Source: Sinonovacula constricta (taxonomy: Eukaryota > Mollusca > Bivalvia > Cardiida > Solecurtidae). From it: a stretch of 64,000 nucleotides of DNA. Positions 34,620 through 46,939 of the stretch are shown piece by piece (position 1 is the first letter of the stretch; the number at the start of each line of letters is the position of its first letter). A model generated the notes under the pieces. The model was given only the letters and a program-made list of their open reading frames with translations. It ran no database searches and was not told where the DNA came from. Location: positions 13,362,335 through 13,426,334 of the forward strand of contig CM017563.1 of the NCBI GenBank assembly GCA_007844125.1, given 5' to 3'. A program made the position numbers and the translations under genes.

Positions 34620-35276
34620 GTACAATTATGATTTTTGATCAATGCACTTCTCCTCCTCACCAAGTTGGAAGTGAATCCACTTTGATGTTCTCAAGTTATT
34701 TTCTTGACAATAAAAATAAACTAAGGGACATAACCAAAACATAAATGTAGATTGAGTTACAGTTCTTTTCATAACACTTCTACTCACCACCAGGTACCTA
34801 TATACAAAGTGGGAAGTGAATCCATCAAGAAGTTAAAATTTTAAGTTATTTTCCTGACGAAAAAAGAACTAAGGGAAATAACTAAAACAATAAAAACAGA
34901 TTAAGTTACAGTTCCTTTTCACTTTACTTCTACTCACCACAAGGTACCTATATACTAAGTTTGAAGTGAATCCAAGCATTATGTTATATGTTATTCTGTG
35001 GACAAGGAAGTCTGATGAAAAGATGAGAAAAAAAAAAACTAAACTAAGGGAGATAACTAAAAAATTAACAGGTAGAGTTATGGATTTAATGCACTGCACT
35101 TCTATTTATCATGATCCATCTATTTTCCAAGTTAGACATCAATATTTCAAACAATTTTTGAGAAATGCTTCAGATTTTTTTTATTAGAGACAAAAGGATG
35201 GACAGTAGGAAAGACTGAATGACAGATGGTTTGACAAAGCAGCGACTATTTGTTTCTCACTTTGGGGAACATAAAA
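34620..35276. mobile_element. Decayed Helentron-like (pearl-type) element
   Basis: Three to four diverged units of roughly 145-150 bp (cttctactcaccac, then aggtacctatatac, gaagtgaatcca, aactaagggaaataactaaa), followed by a degenerate tetranucleotide tract (ggatggacagtaggaaagac) and the end block gcagcgactatttgtttctc, actttggggaacataa. Same order as the intact element at 36237-37941: core repeats, (ACGG)-type tract, gcgactat...ggggagcataa end. Confidence 0.6.
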
Positions 35277-35559
35277 AATTTAAAAAACTCTTTCAATCTT
35301 ACTAGAAAATTAATGGAAAAAAAAGCAATTTAGTTATATGGTTAACAAAACAGGTGTCTATTGCAGATCTAACCTATAACTTTATTCTAATTTATCTAAT
35401 GTGTCACTTTATATAAGTGCTAATTTTGCTGAAATTGACACTAAAATAAGAGAAGATGTTGCAATGTTGTGTAGATATATTTGCATGCAGAATGTGATAG
35501 AATGTGCACAATAAGCAATTTAACTTGTCATTAAAAATTAAAAAGAAAGGGTGCATGGC

Positions 35560-36236
35560 GGAAAAAGTTGTAACAAATTACTCAACAACCTACTAGTCAT
35601 ATCACAGCCAATCAGTTACATAACAAATTACATAAGAGAAACTTTAGAGTAATTTAACAGCCCATCAGTTACACAACAAATTACTTAATTAACAGTAGAT
35701 CAGTTACACAACAAATTACTTAACAGAGACTCTAGAGTTATTTAACAGCCCAACAGTTACATACCAAATTACTAAACAGCTGGTAAGTTATTTAACAGCC
35801 CATCAGTCACACTACAAATAAAGCAATAACCCGTGAGTTATTTAACAGCCCATCAGTTACACAACAAATTTCTTAACAGAAACTCCAGAGTTATTTAACA
35901 GTTCATCAGTTACATAACAAATTACTTAACAGAAAGTCTAGAGTTATTTAACAGCCCATCAGTTACACAACAGATTACTTAACAGAAACTCTAGAGTTAT
36001 TTAACAGCCCATCAGTTATACAACAAATTACTTAACAGAAACTCTAGAGTTATTAAACAGCCCATCAGTTATACAACAAATTACTTAACAGAAACTCTAG
36101 ATTTATTTAACAGCCCATCAGTTATACAATAAATTACTTAACAGAAAGTCTAGAGTTATTTAACAGCCCATCAGTTACACAACAGATTACTTAACAGAAA
36201 CTCTAGAGTTATTTAACAGCCCATCAGTTATACAAC
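35560..36236. repeat. 53-bp satellite, left part
   Basis: Unit: ttacttaacagaaactctag, agttatttaacagcccatca, gttacacaacaaa (53 bp). It contains two TTAACAG motifs 22 nt apart, suggesting an older short repeat. Left edge units are diverged. The array is interrupted at 36236 by a Helentron-like insertion and resumes at 37942. Confidence 0.9.
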
Positions 36237-37941
36237 AAGAGGCCGTCAGAGACGGGTGATGCTCCCCGAATGGGTACTTTGTCACAAAAAAAGGTTAGTT
36301 GTATGAATATTGAGGTTTATTTTGAAAATATTGTAGTACTATGAAATCAGACATAAACATAAACAAAGGGCAATGACTTAACAAGAGCCGGTCAAACCGG
36401 GTAGTTTGTCAAAAACAGTTGTAAAATCCGACTTCAAATAACGAAGTTATGGGCCGGACAAGGTTTTGCTGCAAGGTCATGTTGTGACCTTGACCTTCAA
36501 GGTAGCGACCCAAATGTTGCGCACGACATGTCGTCTCAACATGGTGATCATTTCTGTGAAAAAGTTTCGAAATCCGACTTCAAATAACGAAGATAACGGC
36601 AGGACACAAGTTCACTGCAACGTCACGCTGTGACCTTGACCTTCAAGGTAGGGACCCAAATATTGCGCGTGACACATTGTCTGAACATGGTGGTCATTTC
36701 TGTGAAATAGTTTCGAAATCCGACTTCAAATAACAAAGTTATGGACCGGACACGATTTTGCTGCAAGGTCGCGGTGTGACCTTGACCTTCAAGGTAGGGA
36801 CTTAAATGTTGCACGCGACATGTCGTCTCAACATGTTGGTCATTTCTGTGAAATAGTTTTGAAATCCGACTTCAAATAACGAAGTTATGGGCCGGACACG
36901 ATTTTTCTGCAAGGTCGCGGTGTGACCTTGACCTTCAAGGTAGGGACCCAAATGTTGCGCGCAACACGTCGTCTCAACATGGTGGTCATTTCTGTGAAAT
37001 AGATTCGAAATCCGACTTCAAATAACGAAGTTATGGGCCGGACACGATTTTGCTGCAAGGTCACGCTGTGACCTTGACCTTCAAGGTAGGGACCCAAATG
37101 TTGCGCGCGACACGTCGTCTCAACAAGGTGGTCATTTCTGTGAAATAGTTACGAAATCCGACTTCAAATAACAAAGTTATGGGCCGGACACGATTTGGCT
37201 GCAAGGTCACGCTGTGACCTTGACCTTCAAGGTAGGGACCCAAATGTTGCGCGCGACACGTCGTCTCAACATGGTGGTCATTTCTGTGAAATAGTTTTGA
37301 AATCCGACTTCAAATAACGAAGATAACGGCAGGACACAAGTTCACTGCAACGTCACGCTGTGACCTTGACCTTCAAGGTAGGGACCCAAATATTGCGCGT
37401 GACACGTTGTCTCAACATGGTGGTCATTTCTGTGAAATAGTTTCGAAATCCGACTTCAAATAACAAAGTTATGGGCCGGACACGATTTTGCTGCAAGGTC
37501 GCGGTGTGACCTTGACCTTCAAGGTAGGGACTTAAATGTTGCGCGCGACACGTCGTCTCAACATGTTGGTCATTTCTGTGAAATAGTTTCGAAATCCGAC
37601 TTCAAATAACGAAGTTATGGGCCGGACACGATTTTGCTGCAAGGTCGCGGTGTGACCTTGACCTTCAAGGTAGGGACTTAAATGTTGCATGCGACACGTC
37701 GTCTCAACATGGTGGTCATTTCTGTGAAATAGTTTCGAAATCCGACTTCAAATAACGAAGTTATGGGCCGGACACGATTTTGCTGTAAGGTCACGCTGTG
37801 ACCTTGACCTTCAAGGTAGGGACCCAAATGTTACGCGCGACACGTCGTCTCAACATGGTGGTCGTACGGACGGACTGACGGACGGACGGACGGACAAGGC
37901 GGCGACTATATGCTCCCCCGAAAGTTTTCGGGGAGCATAAT
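36237..37941. mobile_element. Helentron-like non-autonomous element, pearl type, 1705 bp
   Basis: Sits inside the 53-bp satellite. Left end aagaggccgtcagagacggg, then tgatgctccccgaatg. Ten core repeats, then an (ACGG)n tract (37866-37895), then ggcggcgactatatgctccc and a terminal hairpin (atgctcccccgaaa, then ttttcggggagcat). Left and right ends share an inverted tgctccccgaa block. This order (end, tandem core, ACGG microsatellite, 3' hairpin) is that reported for bivalve pearl elements and for Helentron-derived miniature elements. No Rep/helicase ORF. Confidence 0.8.
36420..37862. repeat. Ten core repeats of exactly 146 bp
   Basis: The motif gtgaccttgaccttcaaggt starts at 36484, 36630, 36776, 36922, 37068, 37214, 37360, 37506, 37652 and 37798: nine intervals of 146 with no net indel. 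Units 2 and 7 share ggcaggacacaagttcactg, and units 3 and 8 share gggacttaaatgttgc, showing a 730-bp five-unit duplication. Confidence 0.95.
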
Positions 37942-38345
37942 AAATTACTTAACAGAAACTCTAGAGTTATTTAACAGCCCATCAGTTACACAACAAATTA
38001 CTTAACAGAAACTCTAGAGTTATTTGACAGCCCATCAGTTACACAACCAGTTACTCAACAGCCCATGAACGTTTAATAGCTCATCCATTACATAATCACC
38101 CATAACTTTTTAACAGCTTATTTAGAACACATTACTCAACTACATTTAAGTTATTAAACAGTACCTAAGTTACAGAACACATCACTCACCAACTTAGGTA
38201 CCAATAAGTAACTTAACATAACTCCAAATCTACACACAAACCAGTAAGTTACTTAACAATTTAGCTAAAAATTAGTTACTTAGCAAAGCTTTAAAGGAAC
38301 TTAGAAACCAGTAAGTTACTTAACAATTAATGAGTAACTAAACAT
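37942..38345. repeat. 53-bp satellite, right part and decaying edge
   Basis: Resumes in register with the left part: two good units, then progressively diverged pieces (ttacttaacaattt, cagtaagttacttaac) to about 38345. Confidence 0.85.
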
Positions 38346-38569
38346 TAACAACACATGCTCAAGCTAATTTCATAGCCTTGGATACAAGGCTTAATTGCCT
38401 AGCAACTGAACTTTAGCATACATGTGAACTTTTTGTGAGGCCAAAGTGGCAGGTTTTCATTTTCAAAGTGGAAGATTTTTTATTTTCATATAAACAAAGA
38501 AGAAAGTTATCTGTTTCCATATAGGGCAATTTCTGAAAATGTGTAAAACACCCTTCATTTTCAAGTAAT

Positions 38570-39215
38570 TTTGAACCTTAAAAGTAGGAGTCTCCCTCCA
38601 AAAGTGGGAATCTCACTCCAAAAGTGTGAGTCTCCCTCCAAAGGTGGGAGTCTACCTCCAAAAGTGTGAGTATCCCTCCAAAAGTGGCAGTCAACCTCCA
38701 GAAGTGGGAGTCTCCCTCCAGAAGTGGGAGTCTCCCTCCAGAAGTGGGAGTCTCCCTCCAAAAGTGGCAGTCAACCTCCAGAAGTGGGAGTCTCCCTCCA
38801 GAGGTGGGAGTCTCCCTCCAGAAGTGGGAGTCTCCCTCCAAAAGTGGAAGTCTCCCTCCAGAAGTGGGATTCTCCCTCCAAAAGTGGCAGTCTACCTTCA
38901 AAAGTGGGAGTCTCCCTCCAAAAATGGGAGTCTACCTCCAAAAGTGGGAGTCTCCCTCCAGAAGTGGGAGTCTACCTCCAAAAGTGGAAGTTTCCCTCCA
39001 AAAGTGGGAGTCTACCTCCAGATGTGGGAGTATCCCTCCAAAAGTGGCAGTCTACCTCCAAAAGTGGCAGTCTACCTCCAAAAGTGGAAGTCTCTCTCCA
39101 GAAGTGGGCGTATCCCTCCAAAAGTGGCAGTCTACCTCCAAAAGTAGGAGTCTCCCTCCAAAAGTGGGAATATCACTCCAAAAGTGGGAGTATCCTTCCA
39201 AAAGTGGGAGAGTTC
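38570..39215. repeat. 20-bp minisatellite, about 32 units
   Basis: Unit gaagtgggagtctccctcca with base substitutions only (aaagtggcag, tctacctcca). Since 20 is not a multiple of 3 and the unit lacks stops in any forward phase, three overlapping plus-strand frames of 173-210 codons and a 107-codon minus frame all stay open. These translations (PPKVGVSLQKWES-like) are artefacts of the array. Confidence 0.95.
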
Positions 39216-40817
39216 ACTTGTATGCTTCAGAATCAGTGCTACAAACTGTTTGCATTATGAATGAGGGTTGTATTGCTTATGGAGGGAGAGTTCGGTAGAA
39301 ATAATTGATAATAATGACAAACCATACATTTCCTCAGCATACCATAAAGGTGGCATACTTAATATAACCCAAAAAATTATTGAGCATGTTATTATAAATA
39401 TGTATTCATGCGGGAGACAACATGAATGTCTCAGTCCTAAGTAACTGGGAGAATTTTTAAAATGATCAATAAATACCACTTTATTTTCCAGGAATAGTTT
39501 TTTATATTATTATATTATATATATTTTATATTATTATTGTATTTTATTTTGGGACATGAGGGGAGGTAGTGGTTGATAAGTGTGGTGTTTATCACTTGGA
39601 GGGGCTGGTAGATTTATCTTGTACTCACTCCTGGGAGTCCTACTACTTGGTTCCTAGAAACAGTTCTAAATACAGTTAGAAGGTTGCACAATGTTTTAAA
39701 TTTAGTAATTACATTGACAAGATGTTTTTAATTGGTCGATTTCAAATTGAACCCATAATTTGGCCAATGCCACGGCCCATCTGTGACCTTTCCTTTTAGG
39801 TCTCTGGCCAAGTCCAAGGCCAAATAACTGGGTCAATATTAATTCTACCAATTAATTACCATTTCAGTAATTCATTGCCAGAATGTCAAACAATTACTCA
39901 ACTTTTTAATGTCAACATGATCATATGATTCAACTCCACTGATGTCAGAATGGGGAAAATGGAGCACAAACTGTCTCTGTCATAGTGATGTAGCATAAGT
40001 CGATCAAATGACTTCTTTGCCTGATTGGCCCGCCAAAAATATATTAACAGAGAAAAAATTATTTCTGCAAACAAAGAAATTTTGCTTCAAGAATAATTAA
40101 ATCAATGTTTATTGTATTTGCCTACAATGTCGAAGAAATTAGCCAAATATCTCAAGTTCCTTAATCATTCTTCAGACCCATTATATCAATATCATTCTAC
40201 TAATAGATTAAAACATTTTTTTTTAAAAGAAAGTGACTTTGAGTGGGAATGTCACTTGTTTAAAATTAGGAACTCGTACATAGTAAGTCACTTATTAAAA
40301 AAAAGGTGGTGATTTTTAGTCAGTGTATCACTTACAGTAACTTTCTCTGAATTATTTTAGCAAAGACATTTTTCATATACATGTACTTCCTTTTCTAAAA
40401 ACAGTATAATTATGCATTGTCTAGTTGCAGTTGATATTGTTTAATAGATTGATTTGGACCTATATTTCATCAATAATTTTCCTTCTTAATGCATTTTCTG
40501 GTAAATGAATTTGCACCACTTTTTCTTAGACTTACTTTTTACTTTCAAACAAAAATTAAAAATAAAAATAAGGCCTAACTGACATTTTCTTCTATTTATA
40601 CCAAACAAATATATGAGCATGTAGTAACAAATGTCTATTTCATCCTAACACCAATATAACATTTTGTTCAGTTTCTACCCATGCAATGTATTTATTTTCA
40701 GACTCTGGATTACAACTTACATGCTCACCATACCTGTATTTGCTGTCCTACAAATAACACAACATCTTTCCTTGGTGATGGCCTCTTTACTCTTATCATG
40801 TTGTTTTATAATGTTTG
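39216..40817. other. AT-rich DNA, no firm gene
   Basis: One weak exon-like stretch on minus (about 40725-40800, with RCCVICRTAN and a donor ACAG|GTATGG) was not accepted. The rest shows no coding signal and no repeat of note. Confidence 0.4.
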
Positions 40818-40950
40818 TTTTTGAAATATATTGCAGTGACCATTAATGATCACTAAAGCAATGCTTTTTGATAAAGAAAGATCCCAGACACTTGACTGAG
40901 TAGACGGGACTTGAACCCACGCAGTGAGAGGCTAAGCAATCAGTGGAGTT
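40818..40950 (-). mobile_element. SINE family A with internal deletion
   Basis: Tail side gtttttgaaatatattgcag, core gatcccagacacttgactga, then directly the head (gggacttgaacccacgcagt, gagaggctaagcaatcagtg). The middle segment present in full-length copies is missing. Confidence 0.7.
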
Positions 40951-41650
40951 ACAAAGCGGCAATCGACTTATTAATTACCAGCGACTGAGAGACACAAGTG
41001 ATTGTGTTTTAGTTTTAAAAGTTCCAGGATTTTTTTTTTATTTACCATTTGTAATAGCTATATTTTAATGAGTAAATTTCACTAATTATAACTCCATTTT
41101 ATGTACATTGTAAAATGTAATTTATAAAAGGTATAGACATAACTCATATTTTTGCAGATATATGCCTTTTTAGTTATACTACCATTTATACGAAGTAGAA
41201 ACAAACATTTATTTTGTTCACACACAAAGCAAAACACTCTAGCAGCCTAGAAAGCGTTGCTATAAACTACCATATGCATTATACATAGATTATACACTAC
41301 CAAATACATTTTTATATAATACCATATACATTATCACCAAGATATTTTTTATATACACAGCAAGCAGAACATTTCATATAAATAGCCACAAATTTTACTA
41401 AGAGCAAGGAACCACTCCATGCTAGCTTGGTATTTATAAGGAGATTACAAAACTACAAAAGAATAAAATAAAACACAGCTGAAAACAACAAACAACAAAG
41501 CTGAAAACAACAACACAAGAATCTATTTAAAATTAAGGTCATAACAATCTTTACAGAATCAATATTATAATCTCGAGAAATGCAGTTAACGCGCATCACT
41601 TTTCAGTGCTTTGATTGTTGTAGACATAAGCTAAAGGGATAACTTCTTAA

Positions 41651-43119
41651 GGTTCTGGACCTGTAACTAACTTCGGTAAACATCGGCACTCGGTATGATC
41701 CGGTTTTATTTGAATAGCATTCGTCATAAAGTTTCGTATTTGCTATTTTTAGTAGTTTTTCACCACGTGATATGGATTTTCCATGACGTCATTGGTTTAC
41801 CCATTTCTCAAAAATGAGGGAACCGGGAGCTCAACAGCGTGATCGTCGAGGGCGATATTGTAAAAATAGTGGTTTACCGACAACAAAGTCATGTAAAGTT
41901 GAAGTGGATCATAACTATTGTGTTGGTTTCCTGTGTACAGGTGAAAAATGCACTGTTTCATCTTGTGTTTGCAATTTAAATTTGCCTTCGCATGCTAATC
42001 GCGAGAGTTAGCGACATGGTTTGACGCTCGCTCACCTTCGTCTGATATTTTCTCCGGATGGCCAGGATGGACTTTTAAATGTGTCCAGGGGTAAAAATTG
42101 TGAGGGACAACCAAGTGTCACTAATACCAAAAGAGTGCTGGACTCAGTTTTTCCTAAACTGTCGGATTTTTTTACGAAAAACGTGTAAAGTGCTTAATTT
42201 CAAATATTTCCCCCAAGCCAGCCAAAGTCAGTAAAGAGAAGGTTTTCATGTTATAATGCAGAGTTTTACATACATATTTCCATCTCTTATACCAACTGTA
42301 GGTGATTTTTTGTATAAAGGAGTATAATCGGTGAATGACCATTTTGACGTTATTTTTCGCTATAAATTCTCTTGCAGTTTCATTATAGTAACCTTTACAA
42401 ATTCTTATAAATTTTATTAGGAACGGTAAAATGCCTTTAAAATCTCATATAATGGGCAGTTAATATTGCAGAAAATTTTAAAACTAGTTGTATTGTCTAA
42501 CTAGCTTCAAACTTGAGATATTTGCTTTTATAGATAGAAGAAATTTTTAAACACACCCAAAAAACTCGGATTTTTTCTCGGGGGGTACATGTATGCAAAG
42601 TTCTGTAAATTTTATGAGGAACGGTAAAATGCCTTTAAAATCTTATATTATGGGCAGTTCATATTGCAGAAAATTTTAAAACTAGTTGTATATGTCTAAC
42701 TAGCTTCAAACTTGAGATATTTGCTTTTATAGATAGAGTAAATTTTTAAACACACTCCAAAAACTCGGATTTTTGCTCGGGGGTACATGTATGCAAAGAT
42801 CTGTATTTTTATAAGTATTTGTCTAAAGTGTGATCTTATTGTTCTGATTTATCATGACATGATTGTGTAACAGGAAAATTGGTTAAAATTTAAATATAGA
42901 ACAGTAGAATTTGAAAAAATGGTACTTTTTCATTTTTTGTTCCAGCACAATTTACGGTGTTTTTGAAAATCAAGGGTCACCTTATAAAAATGTACATAAC
43001 TTGAGTTACAAACGGTAAACTTCCTTAAAAATTCACCATACGATGTGTTTTATAGTAAAGATTAAAAAAACAGTTTCATTATAAGGATTGTGGAAGGTCA
43101 CCATTACAGGTCCAGAACC
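41651..43119. mobile_element. 1469-bp TTAA transposon (Kolobok/piggyBac-like), non-autonomous
   Basis: TTAA at 41647-41650 and 43120-43123 flank perfect 16-bp inverted repeats GGTTCTGGACCTGTAA and TTACAGGTCCAGAACC. The interior includes a 65-codon ORF (41814-42011, cysteine-containing, unrecognised) and a roughly 198-bp tandem duplication. No recognisable transposase. TTAA target choice fits Kolobok or piggyBac. The terminal sequence differs from the AGGTGGTA family at 5.6, 23.6 and 30.9 kb, so this is a separate family. Confidence 0.8.
42399..42800. repeat. About 198-bp tandem duplication inside the TTAA element
   Basis: Two copies of a block running from 'ttttattaggaacggtaaaa' through 'ctagcttcaaacttgagata' to 'gggtacatgtatgcaaag'. 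They are nearly identical, with a third partial start at about 42796. Confidence 0.9.
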
Positions 43120-43799
43120 TTAAAAAGCTTTCACCTATCAGACATGTGATCTTTCCTTGGTCCCGAAGAGGGAGACTTAGGCCCCCAGAGAGGGAGATTG
43201 GGGTGTCAGGGAGGGAGATTTCCATGAATGTGTTTTAAATTGACAATGTGGCTTATTTTTATTTATAAAACAGTATTTTTTGTCTTGTTTATCAATAATC
43301 ATAGTAATCATAGGTCCTATATTGAAAAATATGTCCATAACACTTGAAAATTCTAAAATAAAAAGCTATATTTTCAGTTAGCGTTAATTTACATACTTTG
43401 AATTTATTTGTACCCTGTATTGTCAAATATAACAAGGATTCCATGTATTGAAATCACACATGAAGTTTGTCCCTTTTTTCACTCATGTTTGAATTTTCTT
43501 GGTTTCTCTTGCTTTTGCAGAAGTTGCATGAAAACAATCGTTGGACAGTTAGTTAGATTATGACATAGGCAATGCCACAACATCACTTAAATACAGTATG
43601 AAATAGGAGAAGGCCAAATATAAAGATGTGGACAAAAGTTATCAAATTAATTCCAAGTTTTCTCTAATTCATAGACATTAATTAAAGGTTGTATGCTGAT
43701 GAATAATGTGGCCTACTTCATGTTTACACACTACCTGAATGGCATGATTAAAGTTATTTTTCAGCACTTTCATTATTTGATGTCTTTTACTTACTAGAG

Positions 43800-44035
43800 T
43801 TAATAGTCACTTTAGACATAGGTGATGACTTTTTAAAGTAACTTTCAATTAGGAATGGGCACTTTAAATATAGGCGATGACCTTTTAAAGTAACTTTCAA
43901 TTAGAAATCGTCACTTTAGATATAGGTGATGACTTTTTAAAGTAACTTTCAATTAGGAATGGGCACTTTAAACATAGGTGATGACCTTTTTAAGTAACTT
44001 TCTCTTAGGAAATCACTTTAGGCATAGGTGCTAAT
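43800..44035. repeat. 52-bp tandem repeat, about 4.5 units
   Basis: The cacttta motif starts at 43808, 43860, 43912 and 43964 (52 nt apart), then 44014. Units carry 'ataggtgatgactttttaaa' and 'gtaactttcaattaggaat'. Confidence 0.9.
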
Positions 44036-44237
44036 TTTTTTATAATATACAATTTAATAGTATCAGTAACCATGAACAGTTTTTTTGTTGGCTTTATCAT
44101 CCACATGGCAATCTTTTAATCATCCGTATTTCAGGCTAGATTTAAATAAACAATGGCTGTTCTGTTTGATACCTTTGGTGCATTGTCAAATAAAACTCTG
44201 TGATCACAGCTGCAGTGCCACTAGCATTTTGATTGTT

Positions 44238-44410
44238 TGCTGGGTTTATCGTTCCACTAACAGTATCTCAGTTATCTGGAGACGGTATCCATTTGAACCT
44301 GATATAGTGCTGCCTTCACTGTGTATAGCATGCCGTAAACACCTGGCATGATACCACACTCAATCACATTATCCTGACACCGATGCTCTACCAATTGCAC
44401 AACCAGGTCC
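44238..44410 (-). mobile_element. SINE family B with internal deletion
   Basis: Tail-side and body blocks (gggtttatcgttccactaac to cacattatcctgacacc), then a jump straight to the tRNA-like head (gatgctctaccaattgcaca). Box B and flanking sequence are lost. Confidence 0.8.
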
Positions 44411-45465
44411 TGTCTGGCATTTTGTACCAGAGCCAACACTCTTTTGTGCTACCAGGTTCATTAACCATGAATGGTTAATAAACAATGTAAGAAGCATTGG
44501 ACTTGGGTTCCTCAACTCCTCTTCACATAAACATGATGCTACAACCATTTACATTTATTTGGTCATTTTCCTTTCTTGAGTGCAAAAATTGATTTCACTT
44601 AAAATCACCAATTTTGTGTAGTTCTTCTAACAGAAATAATACTTTTTTCTCTTCTAAATTCTATGTGGACATTTTTTCCAATGAGGTCACTACTTTGGTC
44701 ATAACATCAAAGATAAAGTCAGCGAATGGACATTATTTATTCAAATAGATCGGTTTTCTTTTCATTGCTTGCATTTGAGACACCCATCAGGAAGTGCCAG
44801 GTTAGAGCTCTGTAAAACCAGTTTAAGCACCCAGTTGGTCCTTTTTGCCAATTGACCGTTCCAAGGCGGTATCTGTTGGGTTTGCTCTTTTTGTTAAATG
44901 ATTCATCACAGATTTGTTCTTACATTTACATTTGCCTTACATGAGAATACCTTTATCCTGTGCCTTTTCTGGGTCTGGTATATGTTGTAATGCTCATAGG
45001 ACTTTTGTCATATATTCTTATTGGCAAGGTTACTGATGAGATGTCACTGACAATAGCAATATTTGCATATGATGTCCAGGTACTAAATGTATACAGTACT
45101 AGTAGTATATATAAGTGAACAGTACCAGTATTTGAATAATAAACTATCATGGTTATCACTAAAATTCAACAGGTTTCATGGACAGATATTAATTACATCA
45201 GATTCAGATACATTTTAAGGACAGATTGTGCATGCAAGGCAGAAGAAATTTAACTATAAAGAAAAGTTGCAAATCCACATGTTAAAAATGTAATACTGGT
45301 ACACATTTTATTTGAATGTAATAAACATTTTTTTTTAATATAACAATTTATTTTAAAATTTCTAAAACCCTTCAGAAATTTATAGATCACATCAACAGCT
45401 ATTAAATATAACATACAACTGCCTAGTAATGGAGGACAACTAGTTTCATGAGTTACCTCCCATTA

Positions 45466-46195
45466 ACAAGAGGGCCATGTTGGCCCTATATCACTCACCT
45501 GAGTGCTGTAGACATTAAGACAAAATTAGCAAGGAATATCAGCAATGTTTAATTTGACCAGAATAATTGTAATGCATGTACACAGGCAACATTTGGACAT
45601 CTTTGGTTTTTTTACATTACTGCCATATTATGGGAAAAGGTCACCTGGCTACCAATTTTAATGGATCTAATTTCTTTGACCACACTTGGTGAAGGGGACC
45701 CGCCCTCCACCCCCACACCCAAACAATAATCATGTGTAAGAAATATCAAGGCTCTAGCTCTTGTAGTTTCTGGCAAGAAGATTTTCCAATTTTTTTTCAA
45801 TATAACTACTAGTATATATGGGGGGAAAAAGGCCACACCATTGGTGGCCATGCTTTTTGATAGATCCAAATTCTTTGAACAATCATGACACAGTTCCACC
45901 CAAACAATGTGAATACTGCATCACCCAAATAATGTGAATACTGCATATCAAGTTTCCATCTTTTGTAGTTTCTGGCAAGTAGATTTTCAAAGTTTTTCTA
46001 CACAGACATAAAGGGAAATGGCCAGGTCGTTTTTGACCATGTTTTTGTAAAGATCAAACTTCTATGAACAATCTTGATACAGGGCCAACCAAGGAACATG
46101 TTTACTAAATATAAAGTCATAAATGGAAAATGTTCACAACGCTCTTTACAATTTTCTATTGAAAGATCAATATGATCATAAGCTCAGGTAAGCTA
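45466..46195. mobile_element. Dispersed element with inverted CTCACCTGAG ends, longer copy
   Basis: Left: acaagagggccatgttggcc, ctatatcactcacctgag. Right: aagctcaggtaagctaaaa. The short inverted ends also bound the deleted copy at 47655-47850. Internal repetition: the blocks 'tagtttctggcaag' and 'agattttc' occur twice. A 95-codon minus ORF within it shows no domain and is not annotated as a gene. Confidence 0.6.
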
Positions 46196-46939
46196 AAAAT
46201 ATAAATAAAATATTGATATATTAAAATAAAGTTGATAAAATATTTCTAATTATTACAAGGAAAAAAGTTAATATCAAGTTTCATTTATGTATATAAACTA
46301 TGACACTATCTGCCTGGAGATAACGACAACAAGAGCAACACAGGACTAGCTTCCGAACTTACCCCCTAAAACAAAATGTAATATAATATATTTAGAAAAA
46401 GATTAACATAATAAAATTACAAATATAAAAAAAACTTGGATTTTTTTTTTTTACTGATTTCAAACATAACTTCAAAACAAGGCAGTAACTGCCTGGTGAA
46501 AAGTAAAACTAGTTTTGTGGATGTACAATTTTCCTTGAACAATAAAACTAATATAGAAATAATTGTTAAGTTTTAGAAAAAGTAATTGTTAAAATGTGAA
46601 GAATTCCAAGTATTTATAGTAAATAAGAAAGGAAGAGTGAGAGAATTTATAATTAAGATATATTTGTTCTGTGATAAGAACAAATGAAATGTCACTAAAT
46701 TTCTTGAAAACCCAGGCCACAGTCTTTTATTTATTTCTTATATATTAAAATTATGTTGCATTTCATATTTTTATACATTTTATATATTTTTTTTAAAATC
46801 CTTTTACTATTTAAAAAGTTTCATACAAATTAACCAGTTATATTAATTCTTTTACTAAAATGAGAGCAAACACACACACCATAAAAGTGACATTTAAAAA
46901 AAAAAATTCAGTTATTCTCAAGGAAGCCAGAACATTGCA

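Noticed and set aside
38626..39298. Three overlapping plus-strand ORFs of 173-210 codons
   Set aside because: All arise from the 20-bp minisatellite cycling through frames; there is no start context, domain or splice structure.
40725..40800. Minus-strand exon with RCCVICRTAN and a GTATGG donor
   Set aside because: No convincing acceptor upstream, where a SINE begins at 40818, and no partner exon in phase.
41814..42011. Independent host gene of 65 codons
   Set aside because: Inside the TTAA transposon at 41651-43119; kept as part of that element only.
45612..45899. 95-codon minus ORF
   Set aside because: Lies wholly within a dispersed element (45466-46195), with no recognised domain.
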